Source: Hyphomicrobiales bacterium
Lineage (GTDB): Bacteria; Pseudomonadota; Alphaproteobacteria; Rhizobiales; MH13
Assembly (NCBI GenBank): GCA_017642935.1
Contig: JAEPOK010000002.1
Coordinates: 248,001 to 312,000, forward strand
Direction: 5' to 3'
Length of the DNA stretch: 64,000 bases
Position 1 is the first letter of the stretch, and every line of letters begins with the position of its first letter. The notes beneath the pieces are model-generated. The model made no database searches. It saw only the letters and a program-made list of their open reading frames with translations, and was not told where the DNA came from. The translations under genes were made by a program, and so were the position numbers. Shown here in pieces: positions 8,263-16,369 of this stretch.

Positions 8263-9165
8263 GTGAAACCACACCAGCACGAGGGCCGTGTGCCAGAGTT
8301 TTCAGAAGCCACCATCCGCCTTACCGCTTTCATTGGCATCTTCACCGCCATGGCGGTGTTTGAGCAGTTCTTGCCGCGCCGCGAACGATTTCCGGCGCGT
8401 GGCCGTCGCTGGCTGACCAATTGGGGCATGCTGATCGTCGACTCCATTGTTCTGCGCATCCTCTTCCCGGCGGCGGCGGTCGGTGTCGCACTATGGGCCG
8501 AAGAAGCCGGGTTCGGCCTGTTCAATATCATCGATGTTTCACTGATCTTCGTGGTGATCTTCGTGATCGTGTTTCTCGATTTCGCGGTTTGGCTGGAGCA
8601 CGTTGTCTCCCACCATTGGCCGCTGCTTTGGCGCATTCACAAGGTGCACCATGCAGACGTCGATCTGGATGTCACGAGCGCCCTGCGCTTTCACCCGCTG
8701 GAGATCATCGTCTCCATGCTTTGGAAGGGCGCCTTGGTCGCGCTGCTCGGCGCACCGGCGATCGCCGTTCTGATCTTTGAGATCATCTTGAACGGCATGG
8801 CGATGTTCAACCATTCCAACGTCAAGCTGCCGCTCTGGCTAGATCGGCTATTGCGGCCTGCCGTGGTGACGCCGGACATGCATCGCATTCATCACTCGAT
8901 CATCGAACGGGAGACGAACACGAATTACGGCTTCAACTTGTCGATCTGGGATCGCCTTTTTGGCGTCTACACGCAGGATCCCGTGATGGGTCAACAAGGC
9001 ATGACGATTGGGCTGGCTGAGCATCAAAACCGGGAGCCGACCGGCCTGGTGTGGAGCCTGGTGTTGCCGTTTCGGACCTATCAGAAGGTCCATGCGCCAG
9101 ATCCCTTGATGGATGGCGAGGCCGCTAAAGCCCCAGTGGGTCGAGTGGAAACGCCGTCAGCATAA
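8263..9165 (+). CDS. fatty acid hydroxylase superfamily (sterol desaturase-like) protein
   Basis: About 300 residues in a membrane-bound di-iron oxygenase layout. Histidine clusters are HVVSH, HKVHH, a lone His in FNHSNV and HRIHH, with hydrophobic segments before and between them (VDSIVLRILFPAAAVGVAL; SLIFVVIFVIVFLDFAVW). Members hydroxylate or desaturate lipids such as sterols, hopanoids, carotenoids or ornithine lipids; the substrate here is unknown. The frame starts with GTG at 8263; an alternative GTG at 8290 would remove nine residues. It is convergent with the binding-protein gene and overlaps its 3' end by about 40 bases. Confidence 0.85.
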   Translation: MKPHQHEGRVPEFSEATIRLTAFIGIFTAMAVFEQFLPRRERFPARGRRWLTNWGMLIVDSIVLRILFPAAAVGVALWAEEAGFGLFNIIDVSLIFVVIFVIVFLDFAVWLEHVVSHHWPLLWRIHKVHHADVDLDVTSALRFHPLEIIVSMLWKGALVALLGAPAIAVLIFEIILNGMAMFNHSNVKLPLWLDRLLRPAVVTPDMHRIHHSIIERETNTNYGFNLSIWDRLFGVYTQDPVMGQQGMTIGLAEHQNREPTGLVWSLVLPFRTYQKVHAPDPLMDGEAAKAPVGRVETPSA

Positions 9166-10018
9166 TTGTTTCCAAATCGCCTGAGGATTCCAGGCGAATG
9201 AGCGCGGCGTTGAGCGCCTGAACGAGTTGTGATTGGCCGCGCGGCACCGCAAAGGCCAAACCCTCGCCAAAATAGGTGACAGAGAAGATCGGCGGACCGA
9301 CAAACGCGCAGCAATCGCCGGACTGGTCGCTGGCGAGCCAGAACGCCAGGTCGATCCCGTCGCCAAAAGCGTGGCTGATATCTTCGTTTCGCAAGGCGCG
9401 GAACAGGTCGGCGGCGGCGGGAAAGGTTGCAATCTCTGCATCGGCATACGCATCGCGCAGGAAGGCCGCGTGGGCCGTGTTCTCAACGACGCCGATGCGT
9501 GCGCCATTGACCCAATCAGGGTTCCCAGCGTCGGCGCTGGCGCCGACAAACCGGGCCGCGAAACGGTAATAGGGCAAGGAAAAGGTGAAGCGGTCGGCGG
9601 TGTCACGGTCGACCGCCAAGCCCGCCGCCAGCACCAAATTGTTCGGGTCGTCCTGAACGGCTGCGGCAACCTGATCGAAACGGCGCGCCTGTAAGGTGCA
9701 GGGCAAATCCAACGTATCGCAGATGGCGCGGATCAGATCGATATGCACACCGGCAAGACGGCCCGTTCCATCCAGAAAGGCGAAGGGCGGGAAATCGTCG
9801 GCAACCACGAACCGCAGCACCGGCCCAGGCATCGGCTCGGGCAGCGCGATGCGCGCGCGCGGGTTTATGAAACGCAGATTCGAGAGGCCCATCGGTGCGT
9901 TCTCGTCCTGAACGACATCACCCTCTGACGCTGTTTCGACCTGCTGCGCCATCGCAGCCTGGGGAAGCAGGGTCAGCGTGAGGAAGGCTGGAACGAGGAG
10001 GCGTAAAAAGTTGCGCAC
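9125..10018 (-). CDS. periplasmic solute-binding protein, family 3
   Basis: 297 residues with a Sec signal peptide (MRNFLRLLVPAFLTLTLLPQ... cleaved near AMA-QQ at about residue 24). A bacterial extracellular solute-binding domain of family 3 follows: LRFVVADDFPPFAFLDGTG, LAGVHIDLIRAIC, and later GARIGVVENTAHAAFL. These proteins bind amino acids or similar polar molecules in the periplasm. No ABC permease or ATPase genes are adjacent, so it may be an orphan binding protein or a sensor partner. A Cys pair, DCCAF, near residue 235 is unusual for the family. Confidence 0.82.
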   Translation of the reverse strand: MRNFLRLLVPAFLTLTLLPQAAMAQQVETASEGDVVQDENAPMGLSNLRFINPRARIALPEPMPGPVLRFVVADDFPPFAFLDGTGRLAGVHIDLIRAICDTLDLPCTLQARRFDQVAAAVQDDPNNLVLAAGLAVDRDTADRFTFSLPYYRFAARFVGASADAGNPDWVNGARIGVVENTAHAAFLRDAYADAEIATFPAAADLFRALRNEDISHAFGDGIDLAFWLASDQSGDCCAFVGPPIFSVTYFGEGLAFAVPRGQSQLVQALNAALIRLESSGDLETIMLTAFPLDPLGL

Positions 10019-10246
10019 GCGTGCCTGCTTGACTTGTGTGATGGAAGATCAGCCCCCTATAGCGCCCCGCCTCAGAAGCTCCAAGGGCGAATTGAGACCA
10101 GAATCTAGGTCGACCTATTAACATCTCTAGGCACTGCCACCGATGCGCAGGTCAGCCAAAGCCGTCAGTGTAGCTTTGGACACGTTTGGTGAGCCTCGCC
10201 GCTTGGCAACTTTTTGCGGCTGAGTTTGTGGCGTAGGGGGTTGAGT

Positions 10247-12106
10247 ATGCGGGGGCTTTCGGGCGCTAGCGAAGCAAAGGGGTCGCGTGTATGGCCGTCT
10301 AGAGGCTTGGCGCCGGCAAGCTTGGCATCGGCTAGCTTAGCGTCGAAAGGAGCGGCACAAAGCCAGGCGCTCAAAGCCAAGCTCGTCATGCCAGGCAAAC
10401 CCAAATCCTTTGCCGGCAAGCATCGCGCGCCGCCAAAGCCGCAGGTCAAAAGTGCCATCCCGCCAGGTTGGTCATCGGCTCTTTTGGACCCTGATGCCAG
10501 CTTGCGGGCGCTCGCCAACAAAGCGCGCTACATGCCGCTGCGGCGAGCCGATGGGGCGCGCGGCGCTGTCTATGAGGATACGCCAAATGCGCGAGCGACC
10601 GTCACGCGGCTGATCGAAAGTCATCCCAAGGCCGCGGAGCTTCTGTTTCTTGCGCCACGCGGCCATGTCCATGCGCTTTGGGCCGATCATCTCGCGCCGG
10701 ACCTGACCCAATTTTCGCAAACTCATCTCGCCACGACCCAGCCTGAAATGAGTGCGCGCGAAACGCTGGCGCGCCGCCAGACCCTGGCCCTCGTCGCCAT
10801 CTCGCTCTGCCTGGCGTTTTGGGCACTGCTCGCCGCTCCCAGCTTGGTTGTGGTGCTCAACCTCCTGTTTGGCTGCCTCTATTTTACGGTCGGGGCGGCG
10901 CGCATCCTCGCCGCTCTCAGCCCGGTCCCAAGACGTGTGCGTTACAGTCCGTTGGCCCACCGGATGGCAAAAGCGGACCTGCCAATCTATTCGGTGCTCG
11001 TTCCGATCTACGATGAAGCGGCGATGGTGCCGCAATTGATTGCGTCGCTTCGCGCGCTGGATTATCCGCCTGATAAACTTGAGATTTTTCTGCTTGCCGA
11101 GGCCGATGATCAAGCAACCCTCCAAGCGCTATCGCGCCAAAATTTGCCCGGACACATGGCCGTCATACGCGTGCCGCCCAGCGAACCGCGCACGAAACCC
11201 AAGGCGCTCAATTACGCTCTACCGCTAACACGCGGTGCATTCCTCACCATCTATGATGCCGAGGACCGGCCTGAGCCGGACCAGCTGCGCAAAGCGGTGG
11301 CGGCGTTTTCCAAAGACAGAGGCGGAGGCGGGGCAAAACTCGGCTGCGTCCAGGCCGCACTCAACGTTACCAACGGACGCAAGACCTTCCTCTCGCGACA
11401 CTTCGCATTGGAATACATGGCGCTGTTCGATGTGTTTTTGCCGGCCCTGTCACGCCTTGATTTACCGATCCCGCTGGGCGGAACATCGAACCATTTCCGT
11501 CGTACGGCTCTGATCAAGGCCGGCGGTTGGGACCCCTACAATGTGACCGAAGATGCCGATCTCGGCATCCGATTGGCGCGGCTTGGCTACACCACACAAA
11601 TGATCAACTCGACGACCTATGAGGAGGCGCCGACGCGGTTTGGCCCGTGGATCAAACAAAGGGCACGCTGGTTCAAGGGCTGGTGGCAGACCTGGCTGGT
11701 GCATATGCGCCACCCGTTGCGCTTAATGCGCGAGCTTGGCGCTCCCGGGTTCTTCACCTTTCAAACCATCATGCTCGGTGTCCTGATCTCGGTGCTGATC
11801 CATCCGTTCTTCTTGCTCATGACGCTGTGGGCGATGAGCGGGGTTGGCGGGCCGCTCTACGCGGCGGCCAGCGGTACTGGGCAGGTTCTGATCACGTTCA
11901 ATCTCGGCAATTTCATTATCGGCTATCTGGCAACCGCCATGCTCAGCGGCGCTGGCGCGGATCGGCGCGGCGTCAAACACATTCTGCCTGTGCTGCTCAC
12001 CATCCCACTCTATTGGGTTTGCCTATCGGCGGCCGGGTTCCTGGCACTCTGGGAATTGATCCGCCGCCCACACCATTGGAACAAGACGCCGCATGGGGTG
12101 GGGTGA
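10247..12106 (+). CDS. processive family 2 glycosyltransferase, membrane bound
   Basis: 619 residues from the ATG at 10247, chosen because AGGGGG lies seven bases upstream. Order: a low-complexity Ser/Leu/Ala/Lys-rich head (about residues 1-80), a region resembling the GspE/MshE N-terminal domain, two membrane segments (LALVAISLCLAFWALLA; VVVLNLLFGCLYFTVGAA), the GT2 catalytic domain, and three or four C-terminal membrane segments. Catalytic motifs of cellulose-synthase-like enzymes are present: YDAEDRPEP, TEDADLGIRL and QRARWFKGW. It probably polymerises and exports a polysaccharide across the inner membrane. No other exopolysaccharide genes flank it, so the product is unknown. Confidence 0.88.
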   Translation: MRGLSGASEAKGSRVWPSRGLAPASLASASLASKGAAQSQALKAKLVMPGKPKSFAGKHRAPPKPQVKSAIPPGWSSALLDPDASLRALANKARYMPLRRADGARGAVYEDTPNARATVTRLIESHPKAAELLFLAPRGHVHALWADHLAPDLTQFSQTHLATTQPEMSARETLARRQTLALVAISLCLAFWALLAAPSLVVVLNLLFGCLYFTVGAARILAALSPVPRRVRYSPLAHRMAKADLPIYSVLVPIYDEAAMVPQLIASLRALDYPPDKLEIFLLAEADDQATLQALSRQNLPGHMAVIRVPPSEPRTKPKALNYALPLTRGAFLTIYDAEDRPEPDQLRKAVAAFSKDRGGGGAKLGCVQAALNVTNGRKTFLSRHFALEYMALFDVFLPALSRLDLPIPLGGTSNHFRRTALIKAGGWDPYNVTEDADLGIRLARLGYTTQMINSTTYEEAPTRFGPWIKQRARWFKGWWQTWLVHMRHPLRLMRELGAPGFFTFQTIMLGVLISVLIHPFFLLMTLWAMSGVGGPLYAAASGTGQVLITFNLGNFIIGYLATAMLSGAGADRRGVKHILPVLLTIPLYWVCLSAAGFLALWELIRRPHHWNKTPHGVG

Positions 12107-12120
12107 CAGGATTGGTGTCG

Positions 12121-12183
12121 GCGCTCTCGGTACTTGCTGCGCAAACGCCTGTCGCTTGTTCCGCCATTCGCTTCGCGATTGGC
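12121..12183 (+). repeat. 63-bp hairpin repeat, copy 1
   Basis: Direct repeat that matches 12257-12319 at 58 of 63 positions. It begins GCGCTCTCGG and ends in a stem-loop, GCCATTCGC-TTC-GCGATTGGC (12163-12183), with one internal mismatch. It resembles REP/MITE-like bacterial repeats. Confidence 0.8.
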
Positions 12184-12256
12184 ATGATGGCGGTTGTGCC
12201 GAAGGCACAGAGCCAATGCACTGAGGACTTAACTGAATCGACGTCTTTCAATGCGG

Positions 12257-12319
12257 GCGCTCTCGGCATTTGCTGCGCAAACGCCTGTCGCTTGTTCCGC
12301 CAATCGCTGCGCGGTTGGC
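12257..12319 (+). repeat. 63-bp hairpin repeat, copy 2, abutting tRNA-Gly
   Basis: Second copy in the same orientation, 136 bp after the first and ending two bases from the tRNA CCA end. The terminal stem-loop is kept (GCCAATCGC-TGC-GCGGTTGGC, 12299-12319). Its substitutions differ from copy 1 yet leave the stem fully paired, counting one G-U pair, which suggests the hairpin matters. Confidence 0.8.
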
Positions 12320-12321
12320 TA

Positions 12322-12395
12322 TGGAGCGGGTGAAGGGAATCGAACCCTCGTCGTCAGCTTGGGAAGCTGCTGCTCTACCATTGAGCTACACCCGC
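12322..12395 (-). tRNA. tRNA-Gly (anticodon CCC)
   Basis: A complete 74-base cloverleaf on the minus strand with encoded 3' CCA. The acceptor stem pairs GCGGGTG with CACCCGC, the D arm has GCTC-AATGGTA-GAGC, the anticodon loop is TTCCCAA (anticodon CCC, reading GGG), and the T arm is GAGGG-TTCGATT-CCCTT. It stands alone, with no neighbouring tRNA. Confidence 0.97.
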
Positions 12396-12510
12396 ACGCG
12401 ATCGCTATGTGACAGAGCCTGATGGTTGGCGCAAGAACGCCGTGTTGGCCTTTTCGTGGACCACCTGATTTGTTCATTATATGACGACAGTCAGTCGAAT
12501 ATTGGCGATC

Positions 12511-12539
12511 TTATTGATCACAAAAACCAGAACTATATC
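12511..12539 (+). promoter_or_regulatory. candidate promoter for mhqO-mhqD
   Basis: TTATTG and TATATC separated by 17 bases lie 40 bp upstream of the dioxygenase start in an AT-rich leader. The -35 region overlaps a GATC-N5-GATC inverted repeat that could be an operator. The rest of the 183-bp gap after the tRNA shows nothing else I can name. Confidence 0.35.
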
Positions 12540-12578
12540 TGCGCTCAACACGAACCTATGCTGGTAGAGGAGCCGGAT

Positions 12579-13511
12579 ATGATCAAAGAGATCAAAGGTC
12601 TGCATCACGTCACATCGATGGCCACCGATGCGAACACCAACAATCAGTTTTTCACGCACACGCTCGGCCTGCGCCGGGTCAAGAAGACGGTCAACTTCGA
12701 CGCGCCTGAGGTGTATCATCTTTATTACGGCGACGAGATCGGAACACCGGGCTCGGTGATGACCTATTTTCCTTTCGGCCGGATGCCACGCGGTGAACGA
12801 GGCGCCGGCGAAGTGGGCGTAACAGAGTTTGCGGTGCCGACCGGATCGCTCGCCTATTGGAAAGAGCGGCTAGGCAAGCATGACGTTGTCGACCTGACCG
12901 AAGAAACCGCCTTTGGCGAACAACGGCTTGCCTTTGAGGGCCCTGATGGCGACAGCTTCGCGTTGGTGGAAAGTGATCCGCAAGGGCGCACGCCTTGGAC
13001 TGGCACCGATGTGCCGGAGGATGCCGGCATTTTGGGCTTTCGCGGCGCGCGTTTTCAACTGCGCGATGCGGATGCCACGGGCGAGCTTCTCTCATTCATG
13101 GGCTACCAGACAGCTGAATCGGACGGCGACCTCACCCGATACGTGGTCGAAGGTGGCAATGCCGCCGATACAATCGACCTACACGCCGTCGCTGGCGCGC
13201 CGTTGGCAGACCAGGGTGCGGGATCGGTGCATCACATCGCCTTTGCCGTTGAGAACCGCGCCGCGCAGCTTGAGGTGCGCAAGGCGCTGTTGGACACCGG
13301 CAATCAGGTGACGCCCGTCATCGACCGCGATTACTTCTGGGCGATCTATTTCCGCACGCCGGGAGGGATCCTGTTCGAGGTGGCGACCAACGAGCCAGGC
13401 TTCGACCGCGATGAAGACACCGCTCACCTCGGCGAGGCATTGAAGCTGCCGACCCGTTACGAAGACCATCGGGCAAAGATCGAAACGTTCTTACCGCCAA
13501 TCGAAGACTAG
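12579..13511 (+). CDS. mhqO: VOC-family ring-cleaving dioxygenase (MhqO/PcpA-like)
   Basis: 310 residues with two vicinal-oxygen-chelate repeats. Likely metal ligands are His in GLHHVT near residue 9, His in SVHHIAF in the second half and Glu in ILFEVATNEPGF. This is the pattern of hydroquinone/quinone-type extradiol dioxygenases such as MhqO. The ATG at 12579 follows AGAGGAG at good spacing; the open frame extends further upstream but lacks a ribosome site. It is followed after 11 bases by an MhqD-like hydrolase, the same pair that detoxifies quinones in other bacteria. Confidence 0.88.
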   Translation: MIKEIKGLHHVTSMATDANTNNQFFTHTLGLRRVKKTVNFDAPEVYHLYYGDEIGTPGSVMTYFPFGRMPRGERGAGEVGVTEFAVPTGSLAYWKERLGKHDVVDLTEETAFGEQRLAFEGPDGDSFALVESDPQGRTPWTGTDVPEDAGILGFRGARFQLRDADATGELLSFMGYQTAESDGDLTRYVVEGGNAADTIDLHAVAGAPLADQGAGSVHHIAFAVENRAAQLEVRKALLDTGNQVTPVIDRDYFWAIYFRTPGGILFEVATNEPGFDRDEDTAHLGEALKLPTRYEDHRAKIETFLPPIED

Positions 13512-13522
13512 GAGCGCTCACG

Positions 13523-14128
13523 ATGTCAAAAGATTCCTATCACGCGCTCACCACGACGCCGCAGGATGGCAAACCGCTACTGTTTGCCTTTCACGGCACC
13601 GGCGGCGATGAGCATCAGTTCTTTGACCTGGCTAAATCGTTGGTGCCGGGCGCTGGCGTCGTCTCGCCGCGCGGCGATGTGTCGGAGATGGGCGCCAACC
13701 GCTTCTTCCGGCGGACCGGCGAAGGCGTCTACGACCTGGACGATCTGGCAAAACGCACCGCGCAGATGGCCGCCTATGTCGAATCCTTCAAGGCCGAGCA
13801 TCCGGAAAGCCCGGTCTATGGATTTGGCTATTCCAACGGGGCCAACATCCTCGCCTCGGTCGTGCTGACCCGCCCTGATCTATTTGACCGCATCGGTCTG
13901 CTGCATCCCTTGATCCCTTGGGATCCGGACCCGGTCGAGGGTTTGCGAGGCCGCAAGGTGCTGATTTCGGCCGGTCGTCAGGATCCAATCACGCTGTGGC
14001 CAGCCAGCGAGCGTCTGATCACCTGGTTCCAAGATCAGGGCGCAGAGGTCAGTACTGCTGTCCATGAAGGCGGCCATGAACTGCGCGAAACGGAAATCGA
14101 GGCGTTAGCCCAACTCCTAACGGGCTAG
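13523..14128 (+). CDS. mhqD: alpha/beta hydrolase, carboxylesterase MhqD-like
   Basis: A 201-residue minimal alpha/beta hydrolase. The oxyanion region FAFHGTGGDEHQF, nucleophile elbow GYSNGAN (Ser of GxSxG), acid in GRQDPI and final His in HEGGHEL give the full catalytic triad. The family includes YodD/MhqD, a phospholipase/carboxylesterase-like enzyme found with MhqO dioxygenases. The gene starts 11 bases after mhqO, with AGGAG inside the gap, so the two are one operon likely active on quinone-derived compounds. No MarR or MhqR gene is adjacent. Confidence 0.88.
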   Translation: MSKDSYHALTTTPQDGKPLLFAFHGTGGDEHQFFDLAKSLVPGAGVVSPRGDVSEMGANRFFRRTGEGVYDLDDLAKRTAQMAAYVESFKAEHPESPVYGFGYSNGANILASVVLTRPDLFDRIGLLHPLIPWDPDPVEGLRGRKVLISAGRQDPITLWPASERLITWFQDQGAEVSTAVHEGGHELRETEIEALAQLLTG

Positions 14129-14140
14129 AAAGCCAACGCT

Positions 14141-14161
14141 GGCGCGGGTTGATCCCGCGCC
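14141..14161. terminator. inverted repeat between convergent genes
   Basis: GGCGCGGG-TTGAT-CCCGCGCC forms a perfect 8-bp GC stem between mhqD (ends 14128) and the thioredoxin gene (ends 14189). It has no T-run, so it may act as a transcript end or stabilising hairpin for either strand rather than as a classic terminator. Confidence 0.45.
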
Positions 14162-14188
14162 GGTCATCCTAAGATGGCACTTCGGTTT

Positions 14189-14599
14189 TTAGAGCCCACG
14201 ATCCATGAGCTGCCGGATGTCGGTGGCTGAGGTTCCCGCTACTATGCGGCCAAGCTCCTGATTGCCGCGCAGGACAAGTAAGGTCGAGCGGCGCGGAATT
14301 GAGCGACGAACCGCCACCTCGTGCGTCCGATAGGTGTCCCAATCCACACGCACAAAGGTCATCGCCTGATCGTAGGCTGGGTTGGTGGCACGCAAATTGT
14401 TGACCACGCGCTCTTGGCGACGGCAGGTCCCACACCAGGTGGCAGAATAGTCGACAAACACCGTCTTGCCTTCATCCAAGGCGCTCTCAATCACGCCAGG
14501 CGTATACTCGACGAAATCGGACGCCGAAGCGGCGTTAGGGCCAACGGTTGGGGCCAGCACCAGGGCCATCGCAGACGTGAGAAACAGGCGGCGGTTCAT
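14189..14599 (-). CDS. periplasmic thioredoxin-like protein
   Basis: 136 residues. It begins with a signal sequence carrying an arginine pair (MNRRLFLTSAMALVLAP), then a small thioredoxin fold with active site WCGTC at residues 55-59 and a short C-terminal half. The missing canonical cis-proline context is replaced by RSIPRRSTLL. Export puts it in the periplasm, where it would reduce or relay disulfides. It is encoded 16 bases downstream of a CcdA-like gene, which normally feeds electrons from cytoplasmic thioredoxin to such proteins. The partner substrate (cytochrome c, a peroxidase or a metal chaperone) is unknown. Confidence 0.87.
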   Translation of the reverse strand: MNRRLFLTSAMALVLAPTVGPNAASASDFVEYTPGVIESALDEGKTVFVDYSATWCGTCRRQERVVNNLRATNPAYDQAMTFVRVDWDTYRTHEVAVRRSIPRRSTLLVLRGNQELGRIVAGTSATDIRQLMDRGL

Positions 14600-14615
14600 G
14601 GCAAATCTCCTCGCA

Positions 14616-15332
14616 TCAAAGGGAAACGGACAGGTCTTGAAGCCAGATCGGCATCACATCCAGCGCCCAGCTTTCGACATAGTGGTGGACGCCAAGCAGC
14701 AACATCAGGCCGACGGCAAAGAAGGTTGCGCCAATCGCCGGTTTCGCGCGTTCGGCCAAGGTCCTCAGGCTGTCAGCGCGGGCGCGTATGGTTTCGCGCG
14801 CGCCATAACCGATGGCGAGGATCAGCGTCGAAACGCCAAGGGCAAAAAACGTCATGATCAGCGTGACGTAGACAAGGTTCTCGCCCTGCGAGGCGAGCGC
14901 GATCGCGCCACCGAGTGTCGGGCCAATGCAGGGCGACCAAACCATGCCGAGCAGCGCGCCCCCCAGGAACTGACCCCGCAAATCGGACGTGTCCATGTCG
15001 GCCATGCGGTTGCCGGCGCCAGCGGCCGCGCCAGCCGTCGCCAGTTGGAACCGACGCGAAAAGGCCGGCACCAGCATGACCAACCCGAACGCCATCATGA
15101 GGACCGCGCCGATCTGCGCCAGCGATTCCTGGGTCAGCCCAATGGCGCTGCCAAAGGCGGTCACCGTGACACCGAACAGTACGAAGGACAGGCTCATCCC
15201 AGCAGCAAGTGCCAGCGGCCCGAAGCGGCTGGCGTTGAGTGCGCCGACCAGCACGATCGGCAGCACTGGAAGCACGCAAGGGTTGATCAGCGTCAGCAAG
15301 CCGGCAGCGTAAGCGAAAATCAGGTCCATCAT
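14616..15332 (-). CDS. ccdA: CcdA-type transmembrane thiol-disulfide carrier
   Basis: About 238 residues with six hydrophobic segments and the two cysteines of the CcdA/DsbD-beta family, in LINPCVLPVLP and in WSPCIGPTLGG. The family carries reducing equivalents from cytoplasmic thioredoxin across the membrane. Two adjacent ATGs (15332 and 15329) could serve as start. The next gene on the same strand is a secreted thioredoxin, so the pair forms a compact electron relay. No cytochrome c maturation genes are next to it, so a role in haem attachment is only one possibility. Confidence 0.9.
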   Translation of the reverse strand: MMDLIFAYAAGLLTLINPCVLPVLPIVLVGALNASRFGPLALAAGMSLSFVLFGVTVTAFGSAIGLTQESLAQIGAVLMMAFGLVMLVPAFSRRFQLATAGAAAGAGNRMADMDTSDLRGQFLGGALLGMVWSPCIGPTLGGAIALASQGENLVYVTLIMTFFALGVSTLILAIGYGARETIRARADSLRTLAERAKPAIGATFFAVGLMLLLGVHHYVESWALDVMPIWLQDLSVSL

Positions 15333-15529
15333 GCTGCATTGCAAGCCAAACGCCGGTCGATCAAGCGTTTGCCGGTCACGATTGGTTTACTGCCACTTGG
15401 TGCGGCGGGTGGACAGGCGGCAGGCGAGGCTTGGCAAAACCGCGCGAAAGGAACGCCTGCGAGGCCTTGAAGCGACCGGCGTGCTTACCCATAAGGCTTC
15501 AGACAGATCCCGTGCCGGCAAGGACCCAA

Positions 15530-16351
15530 ATGCGCGAACAGGTTGAAGCCTTCATCACCAGCCGCCGCTTTGAGGTGGCGATCACCGCCCTCATCATCGT
15601 GAATGCCATTACGCTTGGACTGGAGACGTCCGAAGCGGTCATGGCGCGATTCGGACCGGTGCTTTTGTTCATCGACCGGGCTGTGCTTTGGGTGTTCGTG
15701 GTGGAGCTTGCGCTGCGGTTCTACGTTTACCGAACGAAATTTTTTCACGATCCTTGGCGCATCTTCGATTTCGTCATTGTCGGCATCGCGCTTATGCCAA
15801 CCACCGGCAGCCTGTCAGTGTTGCGGGCGCTGCGCATTCTGCGCGTGCTGCGCCTTGTTTCCATGGTGCCGTCACTGCGTCGCGTCGTCGGTGGGCTCAT
15901 CGCCGCTTTACCGGGCATGGGTTCGATCACCGTGCTTTTGACGCTGATCTTTTACGTTTTCTCGGTGATTGCGACCAAGCTTTACGGCACCGGCCAGGGC
16001 GCCTGCGAGGCGGTAGAAGGTCGGTGCGCGGAGCTTGTTGAATGGTTTGGCACCCTGCCCGCCTCGGCCTATTCGCTGTTCCAGGTCATGACGTTAGAAA
16101 GCTGGTCGATGGGCATCGTGCGCCCAGTGATGGAGGTCCACCCTTATGCCTGGACGTTCTTCATCCCGTTCATTCTCTGCACGACCTTTACCGTGCTTAA
16201 TCTGTTTATCGGTATCATCGTCTCGGCCATGCAGGCCGAGCATGAGGCAACCGCCGAACAGGAACGCGCCGATCTGCACGAAGAGCAGAAGGTGATCTTG
16301 ACCGAGCTGCGCGCGTTGCGGTCAGACGTGGCGGAGTTGAAGAAGGGATAG
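15530..16351 (+). CDS. NaChBac-type voltage-gated sodium channel
   Basis: A 273-residue six-helix channel subunit (tetramer in the membrane). S1 is FEVAITALIIVNAITLGLE, S4 carries arginines every third residue (LRALRILRVLRLVS, about residues 97-110), and the selectivity filter is TLESWSM at residues 188-194, close to the TLESWAS of NaChBac and so predicted Na+-selective. A C-terminal coiled coil (from about residue 237) is typical for assembly. The S5-P turret holds two cysteines (GACEAVEGRC) that could form a disulfide. AAGGA precedes the ATG at 15530. No operon partner is seen. Confidence 0.93.
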   Translation: MREQVEAFITSRRFEVAITALIIVNAITLGLETSEAVMARFGPVLLFIDRAVLWVFVVELALRFYVYRTKFFHDPWRIFDFVIVGIALMPTTGSLSVLRALRILRVLRLVSMVPSLRRVVGGLIAALPGMGSITVLLTLIFYVFSVIATKLYGTGQGACEAVEGRCAELVEWFGTLPASAYSLFQVMTLESWSMGIVRPVMEVHPYAWTFFIPFILCTTFTVLNLFIGIIVSAMQAEHEATAEQERADLHEEQKVILTELRALRSDVAELKKG

Positions 16352-16369
16352 GCGCCACTCCCATGGGGC

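Larger units (their letters stand above)
12107..12321. other. intergenic region with hairpins and repeats
   Basis: No gene is seen between the glycosyltransferase stop and tRNA-Gly. It holds both copies of a 63-bp repeat (annotated separately) and between them a short hairpin, TGTGCC-GAA-GGCACA (12195-12209), without a T-run. It may end glycosyltransferase transcripts, but that is not demonstrated by sequence. Confidence 0.6.
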
